In this document: positions 10,701 to 19,539 of the stretch, piece by piece
Numbering within the stretch: the stretch's first letter is position 1
How the letters are laid out: each line of letters starts with the position of its first letter
Assembly (NCBI GenBank): GCA_011763485.2
Contig: JAANSK020249607.1
Location: 1 to 23,319 of the forward strand
Origin: Isoetes engelmannii
Lineage: Eukaryota > Streptophyta > Lycopodiopsida > Isoetales > Isoetaceae
Reading direction: 5' to 3'
Length of the DNA stretch: 23,319 bases
Notes under the pieces: generated by a model
Told to the model about the DNA's origin: nothing
What the model saw: only the letters and a program-made list of their open reading frames with translations
The model's database searches: none
Made by a program: the position numbers and the translations under genes

Positions 10701-13700
10701 CTGACAAAACATTCCATTCTTTGATCTGTAGAAGCCTAGAAAGAAGAATATACATGAGAAGTATTGCAATCACATTAGTAAATATACAATATATCAGCGA
10801 ATGGTTGCCCTAGAGTCTAAATGACATGAAAACCCTTGGTTACGGTTTACATTTGCCATGTTATGACCAAAAGCCTGGATGCATGGTGGAAGTAGAACGA
10901 CAAAAAATTCCAGCCAGTGATTTTAAAGATATGTTATATTGTATTGAATTTATGATGGACTGCTCCCTAGTAGGTAAGAATAGGTAAGAACTCTACTCAT
11001 TGTGTCAATGTTATTATAGTTATGCTTTAGTTTCATATGCAGATGATGGTTCAGGGTTGGCAGAATGCTGGGCTACAAAGAATAGATTTGCAACACACTT
11101 TGGCATCTCTGAAATTGGAAGGACGAATAAGCTAGAGATGAACTCTACAGTATTTGCACTCTGCACGAAAAAAACACATTATACAAACATTTATGCATAG
11201 CTCATACAACAGCAAGGGCAACTTATTCTCGGTACAATTTTTTTAGATGGAAAGGAATGTGAGGAAAGACTAATTCTTCTAAAAGTTGTGCCACATCCTA
11301 AAAGCTAATAGGCCTTGGCTCTTGCGCGTGGCACAGAAAATCTTGGAAAACCTATTACGTAAATGATGCATGGATTTGATGTGGAGGATCCTTGCACAAA
11401 CGAGTAGCTGCAGAGCTTTATCATGGTCTGAAGGGCCACAAGACAAATCTTGTTTTGAAAGATAAAGCTCATAGCAACACTAGCAAGAGCTTACAACAAA
11501 ACACAAAGAACATGTTACAGTTCACAGATGGCCCACGTGCTTGCAAACTGTGAGTTTCCAATGTTGGTGCCCGCAACAGGCTGCAATCCAATGCCTTCAT
11601 TTGTCAATGATTATGGATTATCAATTATAAGTACTTCCTTCCTGGGATTTCATAAACTAGATGGGTTATTAATAGTACGTTACCATTTGGAAGATATACA
11701 TGTTTTCAAAATTGTTGTTGCAATACCAGGACTTACCAGACATACGGTCATTTATCATTTGAGTTCATCTATGAATTAAATATTTTATAGCTATAACCAC
11801 TGCCACATCATAGAACATCTAGTAGATAAAACTGCAACTGTTTTGATATCATTATTTCATCAGTATTTATCATCTACACCACTATAACACTAACTCATGG
11901 ATTGCCGATCAATCGTCTCTATTTGATGCAAGGGAGGTTTACTAAGTAAAAGAAACAAATCATTCGCAAAGTGGACAAAGATGCAAAAGGCATCATAACA
12001 ACAAATTCATCATTCATTTAGGTACCACTTCCAAATGTTAGAACAACAAATTGTCAGACAATTCTTTCCAGAGCCAATAAAGCTAGAACCTAACTTAAGA
12101 TCGTTACACTTCCAATAGAGACTTCGTGGTAATCCAAAGCAAACTGTGCCAAACTGGCTAGAAGAACAAGCTGTCGAATGTGTTTTCAAGTTAGGCCTTG
12201 ATAACGATGCTGTATTTCTTGTTTCTCACAAGCATATATGTTGGAGCAAGGTGATGGAAGGGTAACTAAGGTTATTTCAGGAATATCTTTGGAGATACGT
12301 CTATCCTCTTCCATTGGGATCACCCATTGCATCTTTAACCCAACATGCTCTTTCACACATGACATAGATTTGTCCAGTGGTGATCTAAGCATGCCAGTCC
12401 AAGGTATGGGCCTACTACCTTTTATAATGTCTTAGAACCTGAGATTCAAGCTTCGGTAAGAATATAAATCTCCATTAATGAAAATGTAGGACTAGTTTCA
12501 TCTAGATCTACAGGGATTGTACTCGAGATTTTCTTGCTCTTGTACAATTCTTGTATAGCATGGTCTTTAATCATAGCCTAAATGAACTAACCATGCCTAA
12601 TAAATGAAATAAAATAAAAATGAATAATAAAAATAGAGTCCTGTCCTTTGGTATTCTGCATAACATTAACCTGAGCAACATGATCTCCTTAACTTATTCC
12701 TACAATTTGATGATAGTATGAATTGGTGTGCCCAATAGCAATGGAAAATTTCAAATTGTTGAAGCAGTGAAAAGGGATTCACACCACTCTAACCCACCTC
12801 CTATGCAAGTATCCATCTCATCAAACATTAACTATCATTCCACCCCTTCCCAAACCTGCATTCTGCTTGTTCTTTTTTTGTTTTTCTGTTTAATTTTATT
12901 GTTCGAGTATTTTACATTTTAAATGACTATATCCGAACCCTCCACATTTGCTCTTCTAAGAGCTGCTAATGTAGCTTTAGCAGCTTAATGAGAAGATTTG
13001 AAATGATTTTAACTTAATATATCTATAATTCCATAAACTAATTACCAAGCATAGCTTTTTATCTTATTTCAAAAGGTAATGACTGTGGGCATATTCTTCA
13101 AAAACGAACTAGAATATGTAGCATAATAACAGGGGGTTTCAGAGGGATTTAATATAAATGTAGCAATGAGCATCCCGAAACCGTAGGCCATACTCCTAAA
13201 ACAATTAAATGGGTTGCTATTAAAAAAAAAGGTAGATTCAATAGAAAACATAATCACATTAGCTCGCTACTTATCTTGGTCAAAGCATTCTTATTAGGAA
13301 ATGGAGTTATTTTGGTAGAGGTTCGAGTCCCCGTATTTCAGATTTCAAAATCTTAGGCCAATCCGTATTTGATATTTCAAAATCATAGGCGACCCCAATG
13401 ATAATTCACCATAATCGAGACGAGAGATGCCCAGAGGCCTCAACATACGATTTGAGCCTTAGGATCTATGGATCCGACGATCGAAGTAGTCAAGAGACGA
13501 GAGGTGCCCAGAGGCCTCAACATACGATCTGAGCCTTAGGATCTACGGATTTAACGACCGAGGTAGTCCAGGGTGCACCTTGTTTAAAAAATCAGTATTT
13601 ATAAAATATAATCCATCTATGTAAAACCAACTTTAGATCTCGAAGAAACCTTTCAAGGAAACTAGCAACAAGCTATTCTACTAAATTGTGGAAAAGAAAC

Positions 13701-14763
13701 CTACTTGGGATGCAGTTTTGAAATCTGCCTTTAGATGTAAAAGCTCATTGCTTCGATCTTGAATACGAGATGCCACTTGCTGGTTTTGGATTGCAACTTG
13801 ATCAAAGTCAACAGCATGAAGCAAATCCTTGAGATTTGTTTTTGTGCTAAACTGATGTTCTGTCTCGATAATTTGTTCACGGAGCGCATCAATTTTCTTG
13901 AGGAGCTTTTCTTTAGTACCATGTTTTCTTCTGAGTCTTTCCTCTAGAAATCTGTGACAAAAAAAAAAAAGATATTGTATCCTTTCACCTGTAATAAAAT
14001 GCACGTGTTTTTTCTACAAACGAAACAATATTTAAAGTGTTCTTGAAGGGATACAAAAAGAACTACTTTACATTTTCTCCAATTGAAGCAAAATTTGAGC
14101 TTAACATTTCAAATGAACCTTAATACGTCTTCTGAATATGGTCTTTTTGAAGGGTTAACTTGAGCCATCCAAACCACGTCCCTATTGAAATCACATCTTT
14201 CTTTTCTAGTTTCTCCAATGCAATGAATTGCCTCTTTATACACTGCTCGCAAATCATCAAGAACATGCTCATTCTCTGCATGTAATTTTTCAATTTGGTC
14301 GAGGATTACATTATGTTCCTCTTCCGCAATCTCTAGCTTCTCTTCTGTACTCATGGGAAGAAGTGATTGAGAAGGAACTCGAGACTCTTTTTTCTCCTTA
14401 GAAATAGGTGTAGGAGTGGTAAATCTAACAGTGCCTTTTCCGCGACCTTCTGCACTTTGCGAAGGCTTTGGAGACTTTGTGGATGATGCCTTTGCATCTC
14501 CCTCTACTTCCATTGCTTGGGCATCCTCTTCTAAGGCTTCCAACTGTAACTGGAGGCTTCCTTTTCGCGTCATCACACGCTGCAAACTTCCCAATGTAAA
14601 ATGTTTTAATTGTAATGGCCCATATGAAACCTTTATTCGGTAAACTAACCGCGAGATGTTGAGATAGAAGTGTGTTCTCAAGCTTTACAACTTGTCGTTT
14701 CTCGGCCATATCCTCGAGTATCTTGAGTTTCTCTTCCATTTCAAATTCATCCATCGTCGTCAT
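1579..14763 (-). CDS. CFAP263: CFAP263/CCDC113-like ciliary coiled-coil protein, 3' end missing
   Basis: Six exons with GT/AG borders and matching phases join into about 390 residues. The human protein is about 377, and the last few dozen residues are still missing here, so the C-terminal exon lies left of the window or was not recognised. The family (DUF4201, CCDC113/CCDC96) is a coiled-coil component of motile cilia and flagella, linked to axonemal radial-spoke and dynein-regulatory structures. Three landmarks fit CCDC113 as I remember it: EDVLRFLEERLRR next to KEKL (human KVMKYIEDMNRRR, then KEKL); LHAVDF, then QDRSNELLHLK (human LHDVDF, then EARNQELTQLK); and a closing stretch ending LRNWQNK (human IRMWERK). 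Introns are 70, 167, 8,919, 2,751 and 108 bp. All frames join without a stop, so the gene looks functional. CCDC96 is the main alternative but fits the LHAVDF block less well. Confidence 0.8.
1822..1902 (-). CDS. CFAP263: CFAP263 exon 5 (provisional)
   Basis: An 81-nt exon of 27 residues, MPSKSKDEVRT to QTVAAWQ, phase 0 at both ends, with acceptor ATAACCAG and donor CAA/GTATGA. It keeps the frame between exons 4 and 6. With it, the plant protein is about 24 residues longer than the human one between the TL landmark and the YM/YV landmark. A second acceptor-like CAG lies within the exon, but using it would break the frame. Less certain than its neighbours. Confidence 0.55.
2090..4430 (-). mobile_element. 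LINE copy B: endonuclease end to 3' tail, 5'-truncated
   Basis: Minus-strand relic in the intron between CFAP263 exons 5 and 4, same orientation as the gene. In order from 4,430 down: the endonuclease/RT linker (AQMVEHDLEGILQ, shared with QMFEHDLEGILQ at 21,770 onward), RT fingers with SPSQWTT, a degraded active-site region reading YGDIVDLLSYT at about 3,405, VEVAPAYKYL at about 3,265, zinc-knuckle remains at about 2,440-2,500, the 3' UTR, and a tail of TATTC units at about 2090-2113. Many stops and frame changes. About 280 bp of the RT palm are missing relative to the right-hand copy. Confidence 0.8.
4654..4785 (-). CDS. CFAP263: CFAP263 exon 4
   Basis: A 132-nt exon of 44 residues, phase 0 at both ends, with acceptor TTTTGCAG and donor AAG/GTATGC. 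It begins TLEHVQMLLNKAS, which fits human TLQILNAYKSKLH directly after the LLHLK block, and ends IFLEKQQK. It joins exon 3 in frame across the giant intron. Assignment rests on phase, coiled-coil character and this weak similarity. Confidence 0.7.
4900..5753. other. Giant intron, left part: nothing recognised
   Basis: AT-rich, only a GGAA microsatellite and short open frames without family resemblance. Confidence 0.6.
5431..5450. repeat. (GGAA)n microsatellite
   Basis: Five GGAA-type units in a row inside the giant intron. No other significance seen. Confidence 0.8.
5754..5786. repeat. Near-perfect 33-nt palindrome
   Basis: Arms GCTGGAATAAAGCTTC and its exact reverse complement are separated by a single G. 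The arms match at all 16 positions. It lies about 100 bp left of the TRIM-like element and belongs to no recognised family. Confidence 0.95.
5884..6041 (-). repeat. 3' LTR of the TRIM-like element
   Basis: About 158 bp, TG to CA on the minus strand, directly after the purine tract. Confidence 0.75.
6180..6336 (-). repeat. 5' LTR of the TRIM-like element
   Basis: About 157 bp, TG to CA on the minus strand, pairing with 5884-6041 and followed by the primer-binding site. Confidence 0.75.
6337..7400. other. Giant intron between TRIM and L1: nothing recognised
   Basis: Short overlapping open frames on both strands (for example 6375-6728) with no recognisable domain or consistent splice signals. 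Confidence 0.5.
7401..7412. repeat. Left target-site duplication of the L1
   Basis: ATTAAAGCAGTA, identical to 8409-8420; the A-rich flank may extend it by a few bases. Confidence 0.85.
7413..8408 (+). mobile_element. 5'-truncated plant L1 LINE with target-site duplication
   Basis: Flanked by the exact repeat ATTAAAGCAGTA at 7401-7412 and 8409-8420, with a short A-rich tail just before the right copy. The coding part at about 7,440-7,796 reads CPRCLSFAKNEDHLF, then WRIWKGRNKLVFDN, the zf-RVT and terminal motifs of plant L1 ORF2. About 600 bp of 3' UTR follow. The intact duplication and open end of ORF2 suggest it is younger than the other LINE copies. It is antisense to CFAP263 and unrelated to copies A-C. 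Confidence 0.85.
7476..7796 (+). pseudogene. L1 ORF2 C-terminal fragment (zf-RVT)
   Basis: The fragment has C-x2-C, then H-x4-C in ICPRCLSFAKNEDHLFKTC, a zinc-binding reverse-transcriptase tail, followed by WRIWKGRN, usual near the end of plant L1 ORF2. It ends at a stop after HKVNS. Only the end of ORF2 was inserted; it has no promoter of its own. Confidence 0.75.
8409..8420. repeat. Right target-site duplication of the L1
   Basis: ATTAAAGCAGTA, directly after the A tail of the L1. Confidence 0.85.
8489..8578. repeat. 45-bp tandem duplication
   Basis: Two units, 8489-8533 and 8534-8578, near 87% identical, each running from GACATCATTT to AAAGAGTTATG. On the plus strand they could encode two 15-residue units (VDIIFLFKKLMKKSY type), but there is no gene context, so this is probably intronic duplication. 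Confidence 0.85.
8661..8870. mobile_element. MITE-like foldback element
   Basis: The left end CTACAACACAA...TTTAGTTAACACA pairs with the reverse complement of the right end, CTACATAACACAA...TTTAGTTAACACA, giving imperfect inverted repeats of about 35-40 bp around roughly 130 bp. The middle holds a smaller hairpin (CCAGCA/TTGCTGG near 8,731-8,750). No coding capacity. The target duplication is unclear, so the superfamily cannot be assigned. Confidence 0.6.
8871..11042. other. Giant intron middle: no gene supported
   Basis: Apart from the ACGT motif near 9,610 and an 85-codon frame at 9717-9974 in a GC-richer patch, I see no family resemblance or splice-joined exons. 9,700-10,060 might be the start of a transcript. 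Confidence 0.4.
9602..9618. promoter_or_regulatory. Paired ACGT-core (bZIP-type) motif
   Basis: CCACGTTGCCACGTCAC contains two ACGT cores; its reverse strand holds TGACGTGGC, the C/G-box hybrid bound by plant bZIP factors. A pyrimidine-rich stretch (9691-9730) and a region richer in G and C than its surroundings follow. This could be a promoter for a plus-strand transcript starting near 9,700, but no convincing coding region was found. Confidence 0.25.
11043..11149 (+). pseudogene. Possible OB-fold exon, CTC1-like
   Basis: Between an acceptor (TTCATATGCAG) and a donor (ACA/GTATTT) the frame reads DDGSGLAECWATKNRFATHF. A DDG-S/T-G-x-x-x-C-W run is typical of OB folds in telomere and replication proteins, closest in my memory to CTC1 (DDGSSTCSCWA type). 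Telomere capping would be the role if genuine. No other exon of such a gene was found: downstream frames at 11,300-11,780 look partly coding but do not join convincingly. It may be a gene fragment caught in the giant CFAP263 intron. Confidence 0.3.
11150..13271. other. Giant intron right part: no gene supported
   Basis: Holds short frames on both strands, including a pair of opposing frames at 12186-12435, none recognised. AT-rich and without long repeats. Confidence 0.45.
13272..13394 (+). mobile_element. tRNA-derived SINE-like unit
   Basis: CTTGGTCAAAGCA at 13,275-13,287 resembles a tRNA D-loop/A box, and GGTTCGAGTCC at 13320-13330 is a near-perfect B box, with spacing close to that of a tRNA. 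Downstream is a duplicated roughly 31-bp piece (13333-13364 and 13365-13394, both GTATTT...TTTCAAAATC.TAGGC). No poly(A) tail or target duplication identified. Confidence 0.45.
13418..13573. repeat. 77-bp tandem duplication
   Basis: Two units of about 77 bp, starting at the two GAGACGAGAG sites (about 13,419 and 13,495), share GCCCAGAGGCCTCAACATAC and GAGCCTTAGGATCTA and are roughly 90% identical. They lie directly after the SINE-like unit and may be its duplicated body. Confidence 0.85.
13705..13951 (-). CDS. CFAP263: CFAP263 exon 3
   Basis: A 247-nt exon behind the acceptor GTCACAG, which follows a T-rich tract. It encodes a continuous coiled coil from FLEERLRRKHGTKEKL through LLHAVDFDQ to LLHLKADFKTASQ, and ends before GTAGGT in phase 0. 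This is the best conserved part of the family and carries most of the identification. The following intron is about 8.9 kb. Confidence 0.85.
14119..14579 (-). CDS. CFAP263: CFAP263 exon 2
   Basis: A 461-nt exon follows a 70-bp intron (acceptor TTTGCAG, phase 0). It starts RVMTRKGSLQLQL, passes through a Ser/Lys/Pro-rich stretch of low complexity, then enters a coiled coil at STEEKLEIAEEEH, which matches TADQKLELVQKEV of the animal protein. It ends in SEDVLR with the last Arg codon split (AG before GTTCAT, A at the start of exon 3). That split codon restores the conserved block across the junction, good evidence for both splice sites. Confidence 0.8.
14650..14763 (-). CDS. CFAP263: CFAP263 exon 1 (start codon)
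   Basis: Encodes 38 residues beginning MTTMDEFEMEEKL and ending TLLSQHLA. An in-frame TAG lies about 40 nt upstream and this is the first ATG after it, which favours this start. A CAG two bases before the ATG could instead be a splice acceptor, so an upstream exon is possible; the animal protein has about 28 more residues here. The donor after GCG is GTTAG, phase 0. Confidence 0.65.
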
Positions 14764-14805
14764 GCTGCTCAGTTCCACAGGAAAGATACAAAGCACTATA
14801 GACTA

Positions 14806-16106
14806 TCCCTAACAAGCATCATCATAACAATTAGACATTGAATTAATTGATAACTTTATGGTAGAATTTCAATCTCACAAATTAAGGACATGCAAAATAA
14901 TATTTTCTACAGTGAACCACCAACCCTCATATCTAAAAGAATATTCTTATATTTCAAATTTGTCTAATCAATTAATCTATTTTAAGGGGCAATTTAACCA
15001 CTTAAAATTAAAACAAAAAACCAAGAACTTATAAGAAAAATTCCACCAATCACTAGCTACGATCTAATCTAGTTGTTTGCACGCTCCATACTAAAGTGCA
15101 AAAGACGTTTGTCTTCTTACTCATAGGTTTGTATTCTTACTCATAAGAACGTCTAATAAAGATAGATAACATGTATACTTTACTTGTGTAAAATGATGTT
15201 GTTGATGGTTAAACTTTGATTTAAAAAAGAACAAACTCAACCTCTGTATGAACATGTAAAGGAGATATAAACAGGATGTGAAAGAGTAATGTGTCTTACA
15301 TAGAGTACCAAGATAATGTTCATTGTCAAAGAACCATCAACAACACCATTTTATCTACCTCACCTCAAAGCCAAAGATAATACGAGTTATCAAGCAATAA
15401 TTATCAAACAAACATGGATCATCACAATGTCGATTAAGAATATAAAAGTGAGATCCTACGTTTAAAGAGGTTGTAATTTCATGACAATGGAGAAAGGAAG
15501 TCGAGAGGAAAGGAGGTTAGGATGGCAAAGTTGAAACGCTACCATAAATGGATAAAACCACAAACATCTTTTAAAGTTGGATCCTTAGAAAGATGATGGA
15601 ATAAGATTAAAAGAGAAGAATCTAAGCTAGAATTCAGATCCTACTCAAAGAAAAATTGATAACCCAATAAATAGGCACTCCATCACTTTCCACTATAAGA
15701 CAAGCCATTAAGTACAATACAACCACTCTAAATGCCCTTTAATGGAAATAGAAAGGGAAAGAGGTCTAGCTATAGCTTAAGAGTTACCATGCTAAAACTT
15801 TCTTCTATATAACTTTTATAAAGAAAAGCAAGCAACCACCTAGATTCTCTTTCCATAAGAAATCATGAAAAGACCTTCAAATATGAAGATAAAACTTGAG
15901 ATTCAGAAGAATACAAATCCATGATGATCTGATTTGAAATTTTTTGAATACTAACAATGATGAAGATGAAGTGCAATCATCAATGAAAAATAATGCTGAG
16001 GGTTTAAAGAATGACAAATGGAGGCGAAACATTGGACCGGACACAACAACTGCATGAGTAACATTGAATTCATTTAACATCTAGAAACTATAGGAGGACT
16101 TGAAAG
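14806..16106. other. Upstream of CFAP263: no gene seen
   Basis: AT-rich; must contain the CFAP263 promoter if exon 1 is correct, but no core element is distinctive enough to name. Confidence 0.5.
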
Positions 16107-16420
16107 TTCGTTTAGAACTAGAAATAAACTTTGTTCCCATGGCTTTAGAGACTATGAACATACGACTAATAATTGCCTTGCAAAAGATTGAAGGGACAAG
16201 GCATGCAAGACTAAAAGAATCATCCTCGAGCTAGAATCCAAACCTTATCTCTCAAGTCGATAGTTCGATCAGGGCTAGGATTAAATTTTTGTTCCCATGT
16301 CTATAAAAGATATGGACGTAGGATCAATTATGGACTTGTAAAATATTGAAGGGATAAGGTGCACCACAAGGCTAAAAGATTCAACCTCAGCTAAAGTCCA
16401 AACCCTTTCTCTCAAATCGA
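16107..16420. repeat. 160-bp imperfect tandem duplication
   Basis: TTGTTCCCATG at 16131 and 16289, ATTGAAGGGA.AAGG, and TCCAAACC...CTCTCAA.TCGA at the ends (16260 and 16420) recur in the same order with about 160-bp spacing and roughly 75% identity. Intergenic, no coding potential seen. Confidence 0.8.
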
Positions 16421-17370
16421 CATGGTGAACAAATGATCTAGAGACAAGAACCTAACAATGGACATACTATCAATTAATCCCTAAAAACTAAACAAAGAGG
16501 TTAAGAAAATAAACTAATAATAAAGAAGATGAGAATGTGATTGGAGAAAACTGTAAGACTATACCAAGTCATGAATGTCTTTTCAATATCACAAGGCAAC
16601 TTGAAGCTCTAAGACGGTTTTATCTTTAATATGGTCTTGCGAGGTAAGGCAACCTCACACACCACCAAATATTGATTTTCATTCTTTCTCATTAGTGTTC
16701 CAAACACAGTCCCAAAGCTATGAAATGATATGATTGTTTTTTAACCATTCAACCTTCTAAAACTAGTACGCCATCTCTTCTACAAATGTTGGGCATAGGG
16801 CTAGCCTATACCAAGGAATAAATGAGATATTTCTGAACATAATCTTATATGAGATAAATTTTAAGTTTTGCGTATTAAGATGAGTGAGGCAATGTCAAGA
16901 AACAAAAACAGCATAAACTGCTTGTCCAAGAACAGACGATCACCATAGAGGTAAAATACCGCCCTGTACTCTAGTTTCTCGCTCTCCTGGGGATTCAATA
17001 TTGTTTGCAGTATGGGACATGTATGTGCAATAAAAGGGGTTTTTTTTTTTTACCTTCAAGTATCTGTATACTTACCGTTTTTTTGCCACTATCTGGGTCA
17101 AAATATATACTTTAGGGGTTAAATTAGCTTTCAAAAGTCAGTATACCAGAGATGTTTTTGGCCACCCTTCAAACGCAGTCGTCCATACCACTTTATTACT
17201 AAGTGCATTCCCTGGGCTCTCTCTATTCTCTCTCTAGTTTCACTTTTTCTCTATTTTCTTTCTCTATTCTCTCTCTCATCTCTCTAGTCTCTCTCTCTCA
17301 TTTCTCTCTCTATTCTCTCTCTAGTTTCACACACACTCCCTCTCTCTCTAGTTTCTCTCTCCCCCCTCTC

Positions 17371-17430
<60 letters not shown>

Positions 17431-18621
17431 TCTCCCTCTAGTTTCTCTCTCTTTCTAGTTTCTATTCTCTTTAGGAGGATATTATTAGACGAAATATTAG
17501 GATGGAGAACATTTGCGAGCTTGGTACAACTATTTCCGTAAAATAAAATGAAAAATACCGGTGGACCTAAAAAATTTCCGGCGCTAAAAAAGCCAAAAAC
17601 TTTTGCAATGTCATATTTAAAAATATTAAAAACTTTTCATCGCCAGTAACTGAACTAGTAATTGTAGCCATTAGATGATTATATATGCTCAGAATAAACC
17701 TCAAGATGCCCAAACCCATCCTTCTCCTAACGATTTGTCCCCTAGGATTTGCCCCTTAACAGGGGGCAATCCAAAAATAAACTTCAAATATGGTTGCATA
17801 TTGTACATGACTACATCGGCTAAATTATGTATATGAATAGTAAATCATTCATTTTGGCAATGCTTCAACAATGAAGGGACTGTGAAGATGAGTTTGCCCA
17901 GTAGTTTTGTTATTGGAATCTCAATGGTTTTAAAAGAGCAGGTTATATGACAAGTTTCAACGTTTAAATATTCTTAAAAACATTTTACAGCAACACATCA
18001 TTTATTGTGAATATCAACCTATGTATTATGCTTTCTAAGTAGATGTCCAAAATACTTGCTTATTACCGAATTGAGATGATAATGAACTTAGAGAAGTGAT
18101 CACTTCACTGGATTATACTGAAGCATGTTCTCAAGTATCTGCAACATAACAAAACAAATATAAGAGTGATATCATACACTTTTAGAACACCCTGTGCAAA
18201 ATTAGTGTTATACAATGGGTAGCTGCCCAGTCAGCTCTACCTTACCTCTGCTATAGAATCGTACGCTCTAGGTTTTTAAATTTCAAAAAATGATGTCGTA
18301 TGTTATTTCTAAAACTACAAAGAAAGATATGCGATTGCAAGTGACATAAACCCGCTGGGGAAATAACAAATTTGTTTCAAAAGCTCGTTACATTTGCAAG
18401 AGTTAACCGTGCTTTATTTCTCATTAACAATACTAATACCAACAGAGGAAAATGACTATAGGCTTTTGAAAACCACACTCATGAACATTCAAGTCGAATT
18501 TTATGATACGTGCATAGGTATGATTTAAGAAAGAGCAAAAATTACAAATACAAAATATTTATTGCGGCGCATGTCTCTTTACGTGAGTTACTTACATGGG
18601 AATTTTGTAAATGATCAAAAT
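16421..18621. other. Intergenic, downstream of TPK
   Basis: Apart from the CT tract, AT-rich DNA with no recognised gene. The part just below 18,622 should be the TPK 3' UTR. Confidence 0.5.
17203..17470. repeat. CT-rich microsatellite tract
   Basis: About 265 bp of TCTC-rich sequence with a pure (TC)n core at 17372-17428 and interrupted TCTCTAGTTTC units around it. The open frame across it is low-complexity Ser/Leu and not a gene. Confidence 0.95.
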
Positions 18622-18844
18622 TCAAAAAGTACTATGCTTTTTGCTAAAATATAATTGCAGAAAGGTGGTCCAATAAGAGCTTCTAAAATCCAATCTACTA
18701 TATGGCTCAGAATATGAAATGGTTAGGGCTATTCTCCCAGAATTGTCAGAATCAAGCAACTCAAATCGCTTGGATATATCCTTCAAATGCTTATCCCTGA
18801 ACCTACCCATTTCCTTCAACTTGTGTAGGACATACTCTGATTTA
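18622..18844 (-). CDS. Two-pore K+ channel (TPK) terminal exon with C-terminal EF-hand
   Basis: After the acceptor CTCTGCAG the frame reads KSEYVLHKLKEMGRF, then an EF-hand loop DSDNSGRIALTI. Arabidopsis TPK1 has AEFIVYKLKEMGKI followed by DYDESGTLTTSD at its C-terminus, and plant TPK genes have an intron near here. TPKs are tonoplast potassium channels gated by cytosolic calcium through these EF-hands. The pore domains and first EF-hand should lie in a large upstream exon, not in this window, so the intron exceeds about 4.4 kb and contains the right-hand LINE. Oddities: loop position 12 is Ile instead of an acidic residue, and the roughly 35-residue tail to the stop does not resemble known TPK tails. 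The final exon may therefore be shorter or this copy degenerate. Confidence 0.65.
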
Positions 18845-19182
18845 CTGCAGAGCAACTGGATAAGAAATTATGAAAATTCAAAAACACAATGCAATTTCTG
18901 GCCTATATTTGTCTATGGCATGCATAAACCATCTGGATGGACACAATTTATGTGTCATCTCCACACCATATTAACAATAATAACAAATATTTTCTTAACT
19001 AGGAACAAATTGGATGTTTTGTCCTTGGTTTGGAGTCTAAAAATCAAATAAAGAAGTTATTAGACACATCCAGATATATACTATCACATGCATTGGATAG
19101 TACTGAATTTGGTCCTTCACAGCGGAATATTACATGCTTTTGTCGATATTTAGTTTTGCAGCTATAAATATTTCTTATACAG

Positions 19183-19331
19183 GCTCGCTCTGAGAGAGTA
19201 ATTTCCATTTCATAATCTTGCAAAAAGAAACCGTATGTATTTTTGAAAAGGATCCGTGTTCCTTGAAAGAAAATTATATAAGCTCCCTCTGAGTGAATAA
19301 CCTCCACTTTATACTTTTGAAAAAAGAGATA
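19183..19331. repeat. Imperfect direct repeat spaced 99 bp
   Basis: GCTC.CTCTGAG starts at 19183 and at 19282; the first 50 bases of each align without gaps at about 74% identity. The spacing is exactly 33 codons, and the minus frame through both is open, giving YKVEVIHSEGAYI and YEMEITLSERACI. No family is recognised; it lies in the presumed TPK intron. Confidence 0.6.
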
Positions 19332-19539
19332 GCCTCTATTTGGCAGATAGTTGACATAAGAAAATTAAGATGGGATTAAGATCAACCTTTCCCTGTGCTA
19401 TTCAATATGTTAAAGCAATCACTATGTTCTAGATCCATTATGATTCTTCCTCACATGCTCTTCCTGGGTTAGTAGCTCAACTTCCTAGGCTAAGCAATCG
19501 GATGACGGTGGCCACGATACAGGAGCAGACCAGGCATAT

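Noticed and set aside
12186-12435. Two opposing frames of 68 and 65 codons
   Set aside because: Neither resembles a known family nor has supporting splice signals; probably chance.
13320-13330. True tRNA gene suggested by the B box
   Set aside because: No acceptor stem or complete cloverleaf was found; a SINE head fits better.
14425-14643. Frames continuing exon 1 through intron 1, and an opposite-strand frame
   Set aside because: The spliced reading through the 70-bp intron gives the conserved protein; these are read-through or shadows.
16107-16420. CRISPR-like array
   Set aside because: Only two long diverged units, no short repeat/spacer pattern, and the genome is a plant's.
17203-17541. 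112-codon Ser/Leu-rich frame
   Set aside because: Pure product of the CT microsatellite.
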